From CAG-964 sp902789345 (GTDB lineage: Bacteria; Bacillota; Clostridia; Oscillospirales; Acutalibacteraceae): a stretch of 64,000 bases of DNA. The translations under genes and the position numbers were made by a program. The notes under the pieces are model-generated. The model searched no databases and was not told the DNA's origin. It worked only from the letters and a program-made list of their open reading frames with translations. This document shows positions 42,811-52,048 of this stretch, in pieces. The stretch lies in NCBI GenBank assembly GCA_052117325.1, contig JBQKJJ010000005.1. One strand, 5' to 3'. Position 1 is the stretch's first letter. Each line of letters starts with the position of its first letter.

Positions 42811-45063
42811 ATGACTGATTTTAAGCAGTGGAATGGCTTTGAAGGCAGAATTTGGAAAGAAGAAGTTAACGTTCGTGATTTTATTCAGAAGAACTACACA
42901 CCATATGACGGTGATTCTTCATTCCTTGTTGGCCCTACAGAGGCTACTGACAAGCTATGGGGTGCATTACAGGTACTACAAAAAGAAGAGCGTGCCAAGG
43001 GCGGCATTCTTGATATGGAGACAGAGGTTGTTACAGGCTTAACAGCTTACGGCCCAGGTTATATCAACGAAGATCTAAAGGATTTGGAAAAGGTAGTTGG
43101 CTTGCAGACAGATAAGCCTCTAAAGCGTGCATTTATGCCATTCGGCGGCATTAAGATGGCTGAGCAGGCATGTACATCAAACGGTTACACACCTAATCCT
43201 GAACTACACAAGATATTTACAGAGTATGCTCGTACACATAACCAGGGTGTATTTGATGCTTATACAAAGGAAATGAAGAGCGTTCGTCACAACCACATTA
43301 TTACAGGACTTCCTGACACATATGGTCGTGGTCGTATCGTAGGCGACTATCGTAGAGTTGCTCTTTACGGTATTGATTTCCTAATTGAAGAAAAGAAGAA
43401 AGATTTTGAAAACTGCGGCGACGGCACAATGACAGACGACATTATCCGTCTGCGTGAGGAAATCACATTGCAGATTAATGCTCTTAAGGGTATGAAGGAA
43501 ATGGCTAAGAGCTACGGCTTTGACATTTCTGAGCCTGCTAAGAATGCATACGAGGCTGCACAGTGGCTGTACTTTGGTTACTTGGCTGCTATTAAGACAC
43601 AGAACGGTGCCGCAATGAGTGTTGGTAGAATTTCAACATTCCTAGATATTTACATTAAGAGAGATATGGATCTTGGCGTACTTACAGAGGAGCAGGCGCA
43701 GGAGATTATCGACCACATGGTTATGAAGTTCCGTATGGTTAAGTTCGCAAGAATCCCTTCATATAACGAATTGTTCTCAGGTGACCCTGTATGGGCTACA
43801 CTAGAGGTTGCAGGTATTGGTGTTGACGGTCGTTCAATGGTAACAAAGACAGACTACCGTTTCCTACACACACTTGAAAATATGGGTCCTGCACCGGAGC
43901 CAAACCTAACAATTCTTTACTCACCGGCTCTTCCTGAAAACTTCAAGAAGTATGCTGCTGAAATTTCAATCCGTACAAGCTCTGTTCAGTATGAGAATGA
44001 TGATGTTATGAAGCCTGTATGGGGCGACGACTACTCAATCTGCTGCTGCGTATCTGCTACACAGACAGGTAAAGAGATGCAGTTCTTCGGCGCAAGAGCT
44101 AACCTTGCTAAGTGCTTGCTGTATGCTATAAACGGCGGTGTTGACCTAAAGACTCGTGAGCAGTGCGGTCCTGCATACGCTCCTATTACAAGCGAGTATC
44201 TTGACTATGACGAGGTTATTGCTAAGTTTGACAAGATGATGGATTGGCTTGCAGGTTTGTATGTAAATACACTTAACCTAATCCAGTATATGCACGACAA
44301 GTATTATTATGAGGCTGCTGAGATGGCTCTTATTGATACAGATGTTCGTCGTACATTTGCTACAGGTATTGCAGGTTTCTCACATGTTGTTGACTCTCTA
44401 AGTGCTATTAAGTACGCAAAGGTTAAGACAGTTCGTGACGAAACAGGCATTTGCGTAGACTATGAGACAGAGGGCGACTTCCCTAAGTATGGTAATGATG
44501 ATGACCGTGCAGACGACATTGCTGTATGGCTACTAAAGACATTCCTAGAGAAGATTAAGAAGCACCACACATATCGTAATTCAGAGCCTACAACATCTAT
44601 CCTGACAATTACATCAAATGTAGTTTACGGTAAGGCTACAGGCGCAATGCCTAACGGTCGTAAGGCCGGTGCTCCATTGTCACCTGGTGCAAACCCTGCA
44701 TACGGTGCAGAGCAGAACGGCTTGCTTGCTTCACTAAACTCTGTTGCTAAGTTGCCATATCACTGGGCTCTTGACGGTATTTCAAATACTCAGACAATCA
44801 ACCCATCAGCTCTTGGTCACTCAGAGGAAGAGCAGTCTAACAACCTTGTACAGGTATTGGACGGCTACTTTACACAGGGTGCACACCACCTGAATGTAAA
44901 TGTATTTGGTGTTGAGAAGCTAAAGGATGCTATGGAACATCCTGAGAAAGAGGAGTACGCAAACTTTACAATCCGTGTATCAGGTTACGCTGTTAAGTTC
45001 ATCGACCTAACTCGTGAGCAGCAGTTGGATGTAATCTCTCGTACTTGCCATGACAGAATGTAA
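42811..45063 (+). CDS. pflB: Formate C-acetyltransferase (pyruvate formate-lyase)
   Basis: Glycyl-radical enzyme that turns pyruvate and CoA into acetyl-CoA and formate, a main fermentative step. Its 750 residues are standard. The active-site cysteines are in SICCCVSA (Cys 411-413), and the radical glycine is G725 in RVSGYAVKF near the C-terminus. An AAGGAGG site precedes the ATG. Codon choice looks more biased than in neighbours (frequent CGT, AAC, CTA-like patterns), which fits high expression. It overlaps pflA by 14 bases. Confidence 0.98.
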   Translation: MTDFKQWNGFEGRIWKEEVNVRDFIQKNYTPYDGDSSFLVGPTEATDKLWGALQVLQKEERAKGGILDMETEVVTGLTAYGPGYINEDLKDLEKVVGLQTDKPLKRAFMPFGGIKMAEQACTSNGYTPNPELHKIFTEYARTHNQGVFDAYTKEMKSVRHNHIITGLPDTYGRGRIVGDYRRVALYGIDFLIEEKKKDFENCGDGTMTDDIIRLREEITLQINALKGMKEMAKSYGFDISEPAKNAYEAAQWLYFGYLAAIKTQNGAAMSVGRISTFLDIYIKRDMDLGVLTEEQAQEIIDHMVMKFRMVKFARIPSYNELFSGDPVWATLEVAGIGVDGRSMVTKTDYRFLHTLENMGPAPEPNLTILYSPALPENFKKYAAEISIRTSSVQYENDDVMKPVWGDDYSICCCVSATQTGKEMQFFGARANLAKCLLYAINGGVDLKTREQCGPAYAPITSEYLDYDEVIAKFDKMMDWLAGLYVNTLNLIQYMHDKYYYEAAEMALIDTDVRRTFATGIAGFSHVVDSLSAIKYAKVKTVRDETGICVDYETEGDFPKYGNDDDRADDIAVWLLKTFLEKIKKHHTYRNSEPTTSILTITSNVVYGKATGAMPNGRKAGAPLSPGANPAYGAEQNGLLASLNSVAKLPYHWALDGISNTQTINPSALGHSEEEQSNNLVQVLDGYFTQGAHHLNVNVFGVEKLKDAMEHPEKEEYANFTIRVSGYAVKFIDLTREQQLDVISRTCHDRM

Positions 45064-45793
45064 TATAAAAGGTCGTGTCCATTCATTTGAAACCTTTGGT
45101 TTGGTGGATGGCCCCGGCGTGAGATATGTGGCTTTCTTGCAGGGCTGTAATATGCGCTGCAAGTACTGCCACAACCCCGAAACCTGGACGCACCAAGGCG
45201 GAGATGAAATGACGCCGCAGGAGTTGTTTAACAAAATGTGGCGTTATAAGGGATACTGGGGAAAGAACGGTGGCATTACCATTAGTGGCGGAGAGCCTTT
45301 GCTGCAGATTGACTTTGTTACAGAGGTTTTCAGAATTGCTAAGGAGCATAATGTTCACACTGCCCTTGATACAAGCGGCCAGCCTTTTTCTACTTCACCT
45401 GAGTATCTTGAAAAGTTTGACAAGCTTATTCAGTACACTGACCTTGTCATTTTGGACTTAAAGGAAATTGACGCTGCAAAGCATAAGTCTTTGACAGGCT
45501 TTACAAACAGCAATATTTTGGAAATGGCAAAGTACTTGTCTGACCATAATATTAAAATGTGGATTCGTCATGTGCTTGTACCGGGTTTGACTGATGACGA
45601 TGAAGGCTTAAAGGAGCTTAACACCTTTATTAAAAGCTTAAAGACTGTAGATAGGGTAGAGATTTTGCCATACCATACACTGGGCTTGTTTAAGTGGGAA
45701 AATCTAAAAATTCCGTACCAGCTTTCCGATGTTCGTCCACCGTCAGACGAGGCTATAAAGCACGCTGAGGAGCTTTTAGAAATAAAAAAATAG
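45050..45793 (+). CDS. pflA: Pyruvate formate-lyase activating enzyme
   Basis: Radical SAM enzyme that installs the glycyl radical on PflB. The cluster motif CNMRCKYC is at about 30-37, followed by HNPETW, and GGITISGGEPLLQ near 73-85 is the SAM-binding part. It is 247 residues. It starts inside the pflB end (ATG at 45050, 14 bases before the end of pflB), so translation is coupled. A terminator follows at 45810. Confidence 0.97.
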   Translation: MTECNIKGRVHSFETFGLVDGPGVRYVAFLQGCNMRCKYCHNPETWTHQGGDEMTPQELFNKMWRYKGYWGKNGGITISGGEPLLQIDFVTEVFRIAKEHNVHTALDTSGQPFSTSPEYLEKFDKLIQYTDLVILDLKEIDAAKHKSLTGFTNSNILEMAKYLSDHNIKMWIRHVLVPGLTDDDEGLKELNTFIKSLKTVDRVEILPYHTLGLFKWENLKIPYQLSDVRPPSDEAIKHAEELLEIKK

Positions 45794-45809
45794 CGATTAC
45801 GTTTTTTTA

Positions 45810-45839
45810 GAGTCGCATCTTATGGTGCGGCTCTTTTTG
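45810..45839 (+). terminator. Terminator of pflB-pflA
   Basis: GAGTCGCA (45810-45817) pairs with TGCGGCTC (45826-45833) with one G-T pair, followed by TTTTTGT. Confidence 0.8.
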
Positions 45840-45871
45840 TAAGTGTTTACAGCAATATTGCCTGCAACGCT

Positions 45872-46042
45872 TTATACTAAAATTCTATAAAGCACTTTAA
45901 CAAGACTAACCATTGTGGTTATCCAAAACATTTCTCCAAGTACCATTACAAGTATTACCGCAGGGCAGTGGCTTGCTGAAGCGTTTAATTGATAATTAGT
46001 ATTACAAATATCACTACAAAACGCAGTTCCTGCTGCAAATAT
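45872..46042 (-). other. Hydrophobic open frame without a start, possible gene remnant
   Basis: On the minus strand about 56 sense codons run from just after a stop near 46043 to TAA at 45872-45874. The translation is strongly hydrophobic with VILVMVLGEMFWITTMVSLV in the second half, like a membrane helix. There is no ATG at the front and no ribosome binding site; internal ATG codons would give only about 25 residues. It could be the end of a decayed membrane protein gene. Function unknown. Confidence 0.25.
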
Positions 46043-46098
46043 TTACGGCCTATTGAGGTTTAACCGTGTGGGTTGTTGCAATGAAATTTATGTACAAA

Positions 46099-46125
46099 AA
46101 ATAACCGCCCAAAAGGCGGTTATTT
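46099..46125 (-). terminator. Terminator of the yitT gene and its operon
   Basis: A perfect 11-bp stem (AAATAACCGCC 46099-46109 with GGCGGTTATTT 46115-46125) is followed on the minus strand by more T residues. It lies about 50 bases after the yitT stop. Confidence 0.85.
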
Positions 46126-46173
46126 TATACTAAAATGTAATTGTCATTAAAAATGTGTAAAAGATGTTCAGGC

Positions 46174-47061
46174 TTATTGCTCAATATTCTTAAAGCCTTG
46201 GCCGTCTATAATGCCCGCCTTTGTTACAACAATAAACGCAGATTTATCAATAGACGAGGCTATATTTTTCACTTTGTAAACCTGCCGTGGTCTTACGGCG
46301 CACATTATTGTTTTTGTTTTCTTTTTGGAGTAGGCACCTTCAGAATCAAGCAGGGTAACACCACGCTTAATCTCAACCATAATGGCCTCACTTATTTCTT
46401 CATAGTGAGAGGACATTATATACATAACCTGTCCGTTATTATGGGAAAGACCGTAGTTAGCAAAGTCGATAACCTTGGAGCTTACAAAAATAACTATCGT
46501 TGAATATAAGCCACTTTCTATAGAACGGAAAGTTAAAATTGTTGCCAATATAATAAAAATATCCGCAATAATTATGATTGTTCCCATCGAAAGAAATGGA
46601 AAATGGTTTCTCAGATTTTTAGAAATAATATCTGTGCCGCCTGTTGTACCGCCGCCGTGAAATATAAGGCCCAGTCCTAAGCCGGTAAATATTCCGCCAA
46701 ACAAGGACGCCATTAGTTTGTCGCCTGTGTAGGTAGGAATAACTGCCGCCAATGCATCAATTAATATTGAAGAAAACAGGGTAGCAAAAATTGTTTTAAC
46801 TAAAAACTTTTTGCCGTTTTCAACTGCACCCCATATAAACAGAGGAATGTTGATAATTATATTCATTGTACCTATAGGAAGTGCAAAAAGTGAGTTAAGT
46901 ATAGTTGATATACCTGTAACCCCGCCGGCAACAATATTGTTTGGCGCATTAAACATATCCACAGCCAATGTAAATAGGAAAGAGCCGGAAATCATCAAGC
47001 CGTAGTCCCTTAAAAAAAGCAGTAACTTTGTGCGAAAATTTTCTTGTTTAGTATTGCTCAT
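46174..47061 (-). CDS. YitT family membrane protein (DUF161/DUF2179)
   Basis: A 295-residue protein with about five hydrophobic helices in the first 200 residues, including NNIVAGGVTGISTIL (about 40-55) and GGGTTGGTDIISKNL (about 133-147), both typical of the YitT family. The last third is the soluble DUF2179 domain with RGVTLLDSEGAYSKKKTKTIMCAVRPRQ. Transport role is suspected but not established. It is the last gene of the rplU-obgE-mrnC group, 11 bases after mrnC. Confidence 0.92.
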   Translation of the reverse strand: MSNTKQENFRTKLLLFLRDYGLMISGSFLFTLAVDMFNAPNNIVAGGVTGISTILNSLFALPIGTMNIIINIPLFIWGAVENGKKFLVKTIFATLFSSILIDALAAVIPTYTGDKLMASLFGGIFTGLGLGLIFHGGGTTGGTDIISKNLRNHFPFLSMGTIIIIADIFIILATILTFRSIESGLYSTIVIFVSSKVIDFANYGLSHNNGQVMYIMSSHYEEISEAIMVEIKRGVTLLDSEGAYSKKKTKTIMCAVRPRQVYKVKNIASSIDKSAFIVVTKAGIIDGQGFKNIEQ

Positions 47062-47072
47062 TTATACATCAC

Positions 47073-47483
47073 CTACTTAACCTTTTCGTATATGTCGGTT
47101 ACAATTATATTAAACAATTCCCTTAAACGGGCAATGTCCTTTTTTAAATACAGATACCCAAAAAGTGCCTCAAGGCCTGTGGCACTGTGGTAGTCGCTTC
47201 TGCTGGCATTTTTAGGTACAGAGTGTACATTGGCGTTTTTTCCACGGTTGTATATAACTGTTTCGTCCTCGGTTAGGTGGGGCAGAAGTGCAGTGGCACA
47301 TTCAGCCTGAAAGCCGCAGTTTACAACGCTTATTTTCCTGTTGTTAAGCTTTCCCACCGGGCGGTTTGCCAAAGAAATTATATACTCACGCACCATAAGG
47401 TCATACACACCGTCGCCAATAAAGGAAAGGGTGAGAGGCGATATTTGTCTTAAATCAAAGTCGCAAGACAGTAAGCTATCCAT
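47073..47483 (-). CDS. mrnC: Mini-ribonuclease III
   Basis: A 136-residue RNase III catalytic domain without the dsRNA-binding domain; it trims 23S rRNA ends in Bacillus. SFIGDGVYDLMVREYI (about 20-35) and GLEALFGYLYL (about 107-117) carry the acidic metal ligands. The gene follows obgE by 11 bases. Confidence 0.92.
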   Translation of the reverse strand: MDSLLSCDFDLRQISPLTLSFIGDGVYDLMVREYIISLANRPVGKLNNRKISVVNCGFQAECATALLPHLTEDETVIYNRGKNANVHSVPKNASRSDYHSATGLEALFGYLYLKKDIARLRELFNIIVTDIYEKVK

Positions 47484-47494
47484 ATATATACCTC

Positions 47495-48766
47495 TTATTC
47501 TACAAAGTCAAATTCAAGGTCGTATATAGAAACAGTGTCTCCCTCGTTTATGCCGGCTTCACGCAGGGCGTCAATTACGCCGCCGTTTATAAGCACACGC
47601 TGGAAATACTGCAGTGACTCGTAGTCGTCAAAATTAACCGACTTCATTATATTAAACAGCCACTTTGCCTCCACAAAATAAATGCCGTCGTGGTGGGTAA
47701 TAGTAACCTTGCTTTTGTCAATTTTTTCAGGCTGAACTACAGGTGCCGGCTCTGCCTCATAATGAGTAATAGGCGGTAGCTTGCTAAGCATTTCAAGCAC
47801 TTTGTTCATAAGAGCGTCAACACCTTCATTAATTGGCGCCATAATAGGGAAAAATTCGTAGCCCTGTGATTCTACAAAGCTCTTAAAGTCCTCAATTTGC
47901 TCATCGGTTGCCAAGTCGCACTTGTTTCCGGCAACGATCATAGGTCTTTTTGCAAGCTCAGGGTTGAATTTTTTAAGCTCTTCGTTGATAATTTTAAAAT
48001 CTTCCTTAGGGTCACGAGCCTCACTGCCCGATACATCTACAATGTGTACAAGCATACGACAGCGCTCAACATGGCGCAAAAATTGATGTCCCAGTCCAAC
48101 GCCTTCCCATGCACCCTCTACAAGGCCGGGAATGTCAGCCATTACAAAGGAATTTCCCTCGCCCATACTTACAACGCCTAAAACAGGTGTAATAGTTGTA
48201 AAGTGGTAGTTGGCTATAACAGGCTTTGCCTGACTTACTACAGACACAAGTGTGCTTTTGCCAACATTAGGAAAGCCCACCAATCCCACATCTGCAAGCA
48301 GTTTTAGTTCAAGTGTTACCTCGTACTCTTCTCCCGGCATACCCGGCTTTGCAAACCTAGGGGTTTGTCTGGTTGGTGTTGCAAAGTGAATGTTACCCCA
48401 GCCGCCGTTGCCGCCTTTGGCAACTAGCACAGGCTCTTTGCCGGATACATCAGCCAGCAGTCTGCCTGTTTCGGCATCTTTTACAAGGGTGCCTCTCGGT
48501 ACACGCACAATTAAATCCTCGGCTTTTTTGCCGGAGCTTCGCTTAGCCTTGCCGTTCTCACCTTTTTTAGCTATATATTTTCTTTTATATCTAAAGTCAG
48601 CCAAGGTAGACAGGTTATCATCTGCCAAGAACAGAACATTGCCGCCCTTTCCGCCGTCACCGCCGTCAGGACCGCCGGAGGCTACATATTTTTCACGGTG
48701 AAAAGAAACAGAGCCATCACCGCCGTCACCTGCTTTAATATAAATTTTTGCCTTATCTACAAACAT
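47495..48766 (-). CDS. obgE: GTPase ObgE/CgtA
   Basis: Ribosome-associated GTPase needed for 50S assembly and, in Bacillus, for stress and sporulation signals. The N-terminal glycine-rich Obg fold (FVDKAKIYIKAGDGGDGSVSF and GGDGGKGG) covers 1-157, the GTPase domain has GFPNVGKST near 165-173, DIPG and NKCD, and an OCT domain is at the end (VEAKWLFNIMKSVNFDD). The ATG at 48766 starts the conserved Obg N-terminus; a longer frame to 48799 adds residues unlike the family. About 423 residues. Confidence 0.96.
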   Translation of the reverse strand: MFVDKAKIYIKAGDGGDGSVSFHREKYVASGGPDGGDGGKGGNVLFLADDNLSTLADFRYKRKYIAKKGENGKAKRSSGKKAEDLIVRVPRGTLVKDAETGRLLADVSGKEPVLVAKGGNGGWGNIHFATPTRQTPRFAKPGMPGEEYEVTLELKLLADVGLVGFPNVGKSTLVSVVSQAKPVIANYHFTTITPVLGVVSMGEGNSFVMADIPGLVEGAWEGVGLGHQFLRHVERCRMLVHIVDVSGSEARDPKEDFKIINEELKKFNPELAKRPMIVAGNKCDLATDEQIEDFKSFVESQGYEFFPIMAPINEGVDALMNKVLEMLSKLPPITHYEAEPAPVVQPEKIDKSKVTITHHDGIYFVEAKWLFNIMKSVNFDDYESLQYFQRVLINGGVIDALREAGINEGDTVSIYDLEFDFVE

Positions 48767-48795
48767 TATTTCACTACCTTTCATTATGTAGTATA

Positions 48796-49161
48796 TCACA
48801 ATAAGCCATATATTTTCTGTAAATCCTCAAGACCGTCATAAATTTCCTGTCTTGAAAAGTCATTGCTTTCTAAAAAATCATCATCCTTAGAGTTTAGGTA
48901 AACATAGAAGTCAACACCCACCTCAAAAAGCTCCAAAGACCTTTCTTCGTCTATTTTATCATATAATATATTTTCTGCAAGATTAATCTCGCCTTGGTCT
49001 GCCAAATCGTACAGATACAGTACATTTTTGCCGGCACCGTTAATTTCAAAATACTTTTCGGCAGTTATGTTATATGTTTTCTTTTTATTTTTAAAAACAG
49101 TTTCAGCTAAGTATTTTACCATAACATCTATCTGCCTTACTAAATAATCCTCGTGCAGCAT
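48796..49161 (-). CDS. DUF6483 family protein
   Basis: A 121-residue soluble, mostly helical acidic protein. It starts MLHEDYLVRQIDVMVKYLAE, the typical DUF6483 opening, and later has LYDKIDEERSLELFEVGVDFYVYLN. The ATG at 49161 has AGGAG seven bases upstream; the longer frame to 49209 is not needed. It lies between rpmA, with a terminator in the gap, and obgE. Function unknown. Confidence 0.82.
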   Translation of the reverse strand: MLHEDYLVRQIDVMVKYLAETVFKNKKKTYNITAEKYFEINGAGKNVLYLYDLADQGEINLAENILYDKIDEERSLELFEVGVDFYVYLNSKDDDFLESNDFSRQEIYDGLEDLQKIYGLL

Positions 49162-49195
49162 AAACAAGCTCCTGTTTTGTACAAATAAAATAAAA

Positions 49196-49219
49196 AGGGC
49201 GGAATACAAACTCCGCCCT
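49196..49219 (-). terminator. Terminator after rpmA
   Basis: A perfect 8-bp stem (AGGGCGGA 49196-49203 with TCCGCCCT 49212-49219) followed on the minus strand by TTTTTATTTTATTTG. It separates the ribosomal protein genes from the DUF6483-obgE part, perhaps with partial read-through. Confidence 0.8.
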
Positions 49220-49243
49220 CAGCTAACAAATTTACAGTATAAA

Positions 49244-49522
49244 TTACTGTGCGTAAACGCTTACACGCTTTCTGTCACGACCAACACGCTCGTAACGAAC
49301 TACACCGTCAACCTTAGCAAATAGTGTGTCGTCAGAACCACGGCCAACATTCTCACCTGGGTGAATGTGTGTACCACGCTGTTTGTAAAGAATGTTACCT
49401 GCCTTTACAAACTGACCGTCAGCACGCTTAGCGCCCAATCTCTTAGATTCAGAGTCACGGCCGTTCTTTGTAGAACCCATACCTTTTTTGTGAGCAAATA
49501 GCTGGATATTTATCTTAAGCAT
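49244..49522 (-). CDS. rpmA: Ribosomal protein bL27 with cleavable N-terminal extension
   Basis: Large-subunit protein near the peptidyl transferase centre. The 92-residue product starts MLKINIQLFAHKKG, the Firmicutes extension that must be cut between Phe9 and Ala10 by the protease Prp. The gene for Prp ends four bases upstream. The body has HIHPGENVGRGSDDTLFA, typical of bL27. Confidence 0.97.
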   Translation of the reverse strand: MLKINIQLFAHKKGMGSTKNGRDSESKRLGAKRADGQFVKAGNILYKQRGTHIHPGENVGRGSDDTLFAKVDGVVRYERVGRDRKRVSVYAQ

Positions 49523-49526
49523 TATG

Positions 49527-49853
49527 TTACACCTCCGTATTATTTACAATTATATTCTCCGGGAACTGTTCTTCAAGTCCCAACATATGCAGCTTAAAGC
49601 CCTGCAAAATATCTCTGCAAGCAACTGCGTCTTTTTGGAAAACTCTCAGCAACATAGCACCTGTGCTTTCGTCAACATCAACTTCAGCCGCCACCTTTAT
49701 AACATCAGTTATAGTGTTAGCTACCAAATAGGCTGCTGAACTTATAGAAGCACAAACTATGTCGCTGCCACTTTCAGCAAAGCCGGAATGACCCGATATT
49801 CTAAAGCCTACCAAATCACCGCCTGCCAATGTGAGCAAGCTTACCGTTGTCAT
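49527..49853 (-). CDS. prp: Ribosomal-processing cysteine protease Prp
   Basis: Removes the N-terminal extension of bL27; essential in Staphylococcus. The 108-residue protein shows ISGHSGFAESGSDIVCASIS (about 19-38) with the catalytic His22 and Cys34. It lies between rplU and rpmA, the classic order, with gaps of two and four bases, so all three are translated together. Confidence 0.95.
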   Translation of the reverse strand: MTTVSLLTLAGGDLVGFRISGHSGFAESGSDIVCASISSAAYLVANTITDVIKVAAEVDVDESTGAMLLRVFQKDAVACRDILQGFKLHMLGLEEQFPENIIVNNTEV

Positions 49854-49855
49854 AA

Positions 49856-50164
49856 TTAAGCGTTAATAGACTGGATTTCAACCTTTGTATATGGCTGTCT
49901 GTGACCCATCTTTCTCTTTTCGCCCTTCTTTGGCTTGTAAGTAGCAACTGTAATTTTCTTACCCTTGCCTGTCTTAATAACCTTGCCTGTAACTACAGCG
50001 CCGTCAACATAAGGTGTGCCTACTGTAATACCTGCATCGTTTGAAAGTGCAACAACCTTGAAATCAACTGTTGCGTCAGCCTCGGCAGCCAGCTTCTCAA
50101 CATAGATAACATCGCCGTTAGAAACCTTGTACTGCTTACCGCCTGTTTCGATAATTGCGTACAT
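49856..50164 (-). CDS. rplU: Ribosomal protein bL21
   Basis: A 102-residue large-subunit protein that starts MYAIIETGGKQYKV and contains MGHRQPYTKVEI near the end, both diagnostic. The ATG at 50164 is the family start; AAAGGATGG lies upstream. First gene of the rplU-prp-rpmA operon, with a consensus promoter and an 80-base structured leader. Confidence 0.97.
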   Translation of the reverse strand: MYAIIETGGKQYKVSNGDVIYVEKLAAEADATVDFKVVALSNDAGITVGTPYVDGAVVTGKVIKTGKGKKITVATYKPKKGEKRKMGHRQPYTKVEIQSINA

Positions 50165-50279
50165 ATTTAGTACCATCCTTTATAAAAGTCTCGCTACTGT
50201 AGGGCGGAGCAAGGCTCACTTAAACAAGCCCCCAATATGCGGCTTAAATCATTTTAACAAACAAAGTATTATTTGTCAA
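50165..50279 (-). promoter_or_regulatory. Promoter and structured leader of rplU (candidate L21 leader)
   Basis: On the minus strand TTGACA (50279-50274) and TAAAAT (50256-50251) are spaced by 17 bases. The transcript leader of about 80 bases has a TAAGCC/GGCTTG hairpin and a second element GCTCCGCCCTAC-AG-TAGCGAG with pairing arms just before the ribosome site. Firmicutes have a known autoregulatory L21 leader; this one is in the right place, but I cannot confirm the consensus by eye. Confidence 0.6.
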
Positions 50280-50455
50280 TAGCTTTTTCGCCCAAAAACG
50301 GCATTTACACCGCGATATTTTAAAATCTGCAAAGTATTTCCGCAAAAACTTCCTACATTTATATGTGAATCTGCCCATAATATAAAATTCCATTTACACA
50401 TATAAACAGGTGTGTTATAATGTTATAAGAATTTTGTAGAATACAGGTGACGAAT

Positions 50456-51256
50456 ATGAATAAAATAGGTTTTATTGGTGCAGGAAATATGGCTACTGCC
50501 ATTATTAACGGTATGCTTACTAACAATGTTGCAAGTGCAGAGAACATTAATGTTTTTGACCTTGACCAAAACAAGCTTAGTGTTATGGCTGAAAAAGGAA
50601 TTAATGCCTGTGCAACAGCAAAACAGGTTGCACAGGAGAGCCACTTTGTTGTTTTGGCTGTTAAGCCTCAAAATTATGCAGAGGTGCTTGACGAGATTAA
50701 AGATGCAGTAACAGACAGCACGGTAATGGTGTCTATTGCTGCAGGTATTTCAATTAACTATGTAGTTTCTTCGCTTAACGCAAAATGCGCCTGTGTGCGT
50801 GTAATGCCAAATACACCTCTTTTACTTGGCTGTGGCGCTACAGCTCTTTGCCCGTCTGATGATATTGCAGATAAGGACTTTGCAGTGGTTAAAAGTATGT
50901 TTGCTACATCGGGCGTTGTTGAGGTTTTGCCTGAAAGCCAAATGAACACTGTTATTGCGGTAAACGGCAGCAGTCCGGCATATATTTATTTGTTTGCCAA
51001 GGCTATGTGTGACTATGCCCAGGAGCAGGGAATTGATGTAAATGCGGCTATGGAGCTTACCTGTGCTACCCTAAAGGGAAGTGCCGAAATGCTTATGAAA
51101 TCCGGCGACACGCCTGACACTCTTATTAAAAAGGTATCATCACCGGGCGGTACAACTCTTGCCGCACTAGAGGTGCTGAATAACGGCGATTTTTACGAAA
51201 ATATTAAGTCTGCTATGGACGCTTGCACAAAGCGTGCAGAAGAGCTGGGCAAGTAA
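50456..51256 (+). CDS. proC: Pyrroline-5-carboxylate reductase
   Basis: Last step of proline synthesis, using NAD(P)H. The Rossmann motif GFIGAGNMATAII is at the N-terminus, VKPQ near 70, MPNTP near 115 and the C-terminal SSPGGTTLAALEVL signature is near 225-240. The ATG at 50456 with AGGTGA before it is preferred over an upstream GTG. 266 residues. No proA or proB is in the window. Confidence 0.95.
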   Translation: MNKIGFIGAGNMATAIINGMLTNNVASAENINVFDLDQNKLSVMAEKGINACATAKQVAQESHFVVLAVKPQNYAEVLDEIKDAVTDSTVMVSIAAGISINYVVSSLNAKCACVRVMPNTPLLLGCGATALCPSDDIADKDFAVVKSMFATSGVVEVLPESQMNTVIAVNGSSPAYIYLFAKAMCDYAQEQGIDVNAAMELTCATLKGSAEMLMKSGDTPDTLIKKVSSPGGTTLAALEVLNNGDFYENIKSAMDACTKRAEELGK

Positions 51257-51375
51257 TACGGTAACGCAGGCACTTGTACAGCTTTTTACAAAAACAACAG
51301 TCAGAATAATTTAATTTACCAAATCATATAATTTCTCATAAAGATATTCAGTAAAATTTATGCAGGAGAAAATAT

Positions 51376-52023
51376 ATGAAGGGTATTTTACTTTCGATGG
51401 GAAAGGGCAGACGCCGCCTTAATAAAAAGGAAATTGTATATTTTTTGCATCGGTACGGTATAGATGTACTGCTTGGCATTGCCTTGCTTGCCGGTATGAT
51501 ATTTGGTGCAGTATGTGCAGGCAATGCTGACAAGGCGCTTATGCAAGGGCTGGATTTCCTGTTTACATCTGATTTTCAGTCGCGGTGCAGTCAAAGCGTG
51601 CTTTCGGCATTTATAGCCTCGCTTACGGCTAATTTTATGTTTTTCTTAGCCAATTTTCTTTTGGGGCTTTCTGTGTGGGGCAGTGTAGGCGTTCCGTTTT
51701 TAATAGGCTTTAAGGGATTTGGAATGGGGCTGTCCGGCGGCTACCTTTACAGGTGCTATTCCTTTAGCGGAGTGGGCTTCTTCCTGTTGGTTATGCTGGC
51801 AGGCTGTGTTATATCTACTCTGGCACTTATATTTCAAGGCAGGTCGTCAATAGGCTTTTCCAACAGCCTGTTTGCAAGGGTAAGAGGTACTGCGCCAAAG
51901 GCTGACCAAACTATCTACAGATATGTTATATCCAACAGCTTTATGCTTATAGCCCTGTCAATAAGCGCAATGGCAGACGCTATATTAAACAGTCTGTTTG
52001 CAGGTGTTTTTACCTTTTCTTAA
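51376..52023 (+). CDS. spoIIM: Stage II sporulation protein M family protein
   Basis: A 215-residue membrane protein with five hydrophobic segments. SpoIIM of Bacillus (about 214 residues) is part of the SpoIID-SpoIIM-SpoIIP machine for septal peptidoglycan removal and engulfment. Features that fit are an N-terminal basic stretch, GIALLAGMIFGAVCAG (about 35-50), an ANFLLGLSVWGSVGVPFLIGFKGFGMGLSGG segment (about 92-122) and a final ISNSFMLIALSISAMADAIL helix. The AGGAG site is well placed. No other spoII gene is nearby. Confidence 0.85.
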   Translation: MKGILLSMGKGRRRLNKKEIVYFLHRYGIDVLLGIALLAGMIFGAVCAGNADKALMQGLDFLFTSDFQSRCSQSVLSAFIASLTANFMFFLANFLLGLSVWGSVGVPFLIGFKGFGMGLSGGYLYRCYSFSGVGFFLLVMLAGCVISTLALIFQGRSSIGFSNSLFARVRGTAPKADQTIYRYVISNSFMLIALSISAMADAILNSLFAGVFTFS

Positions 52024-52048
52024 AATAAAAAATAAGGAACTATAAAAT

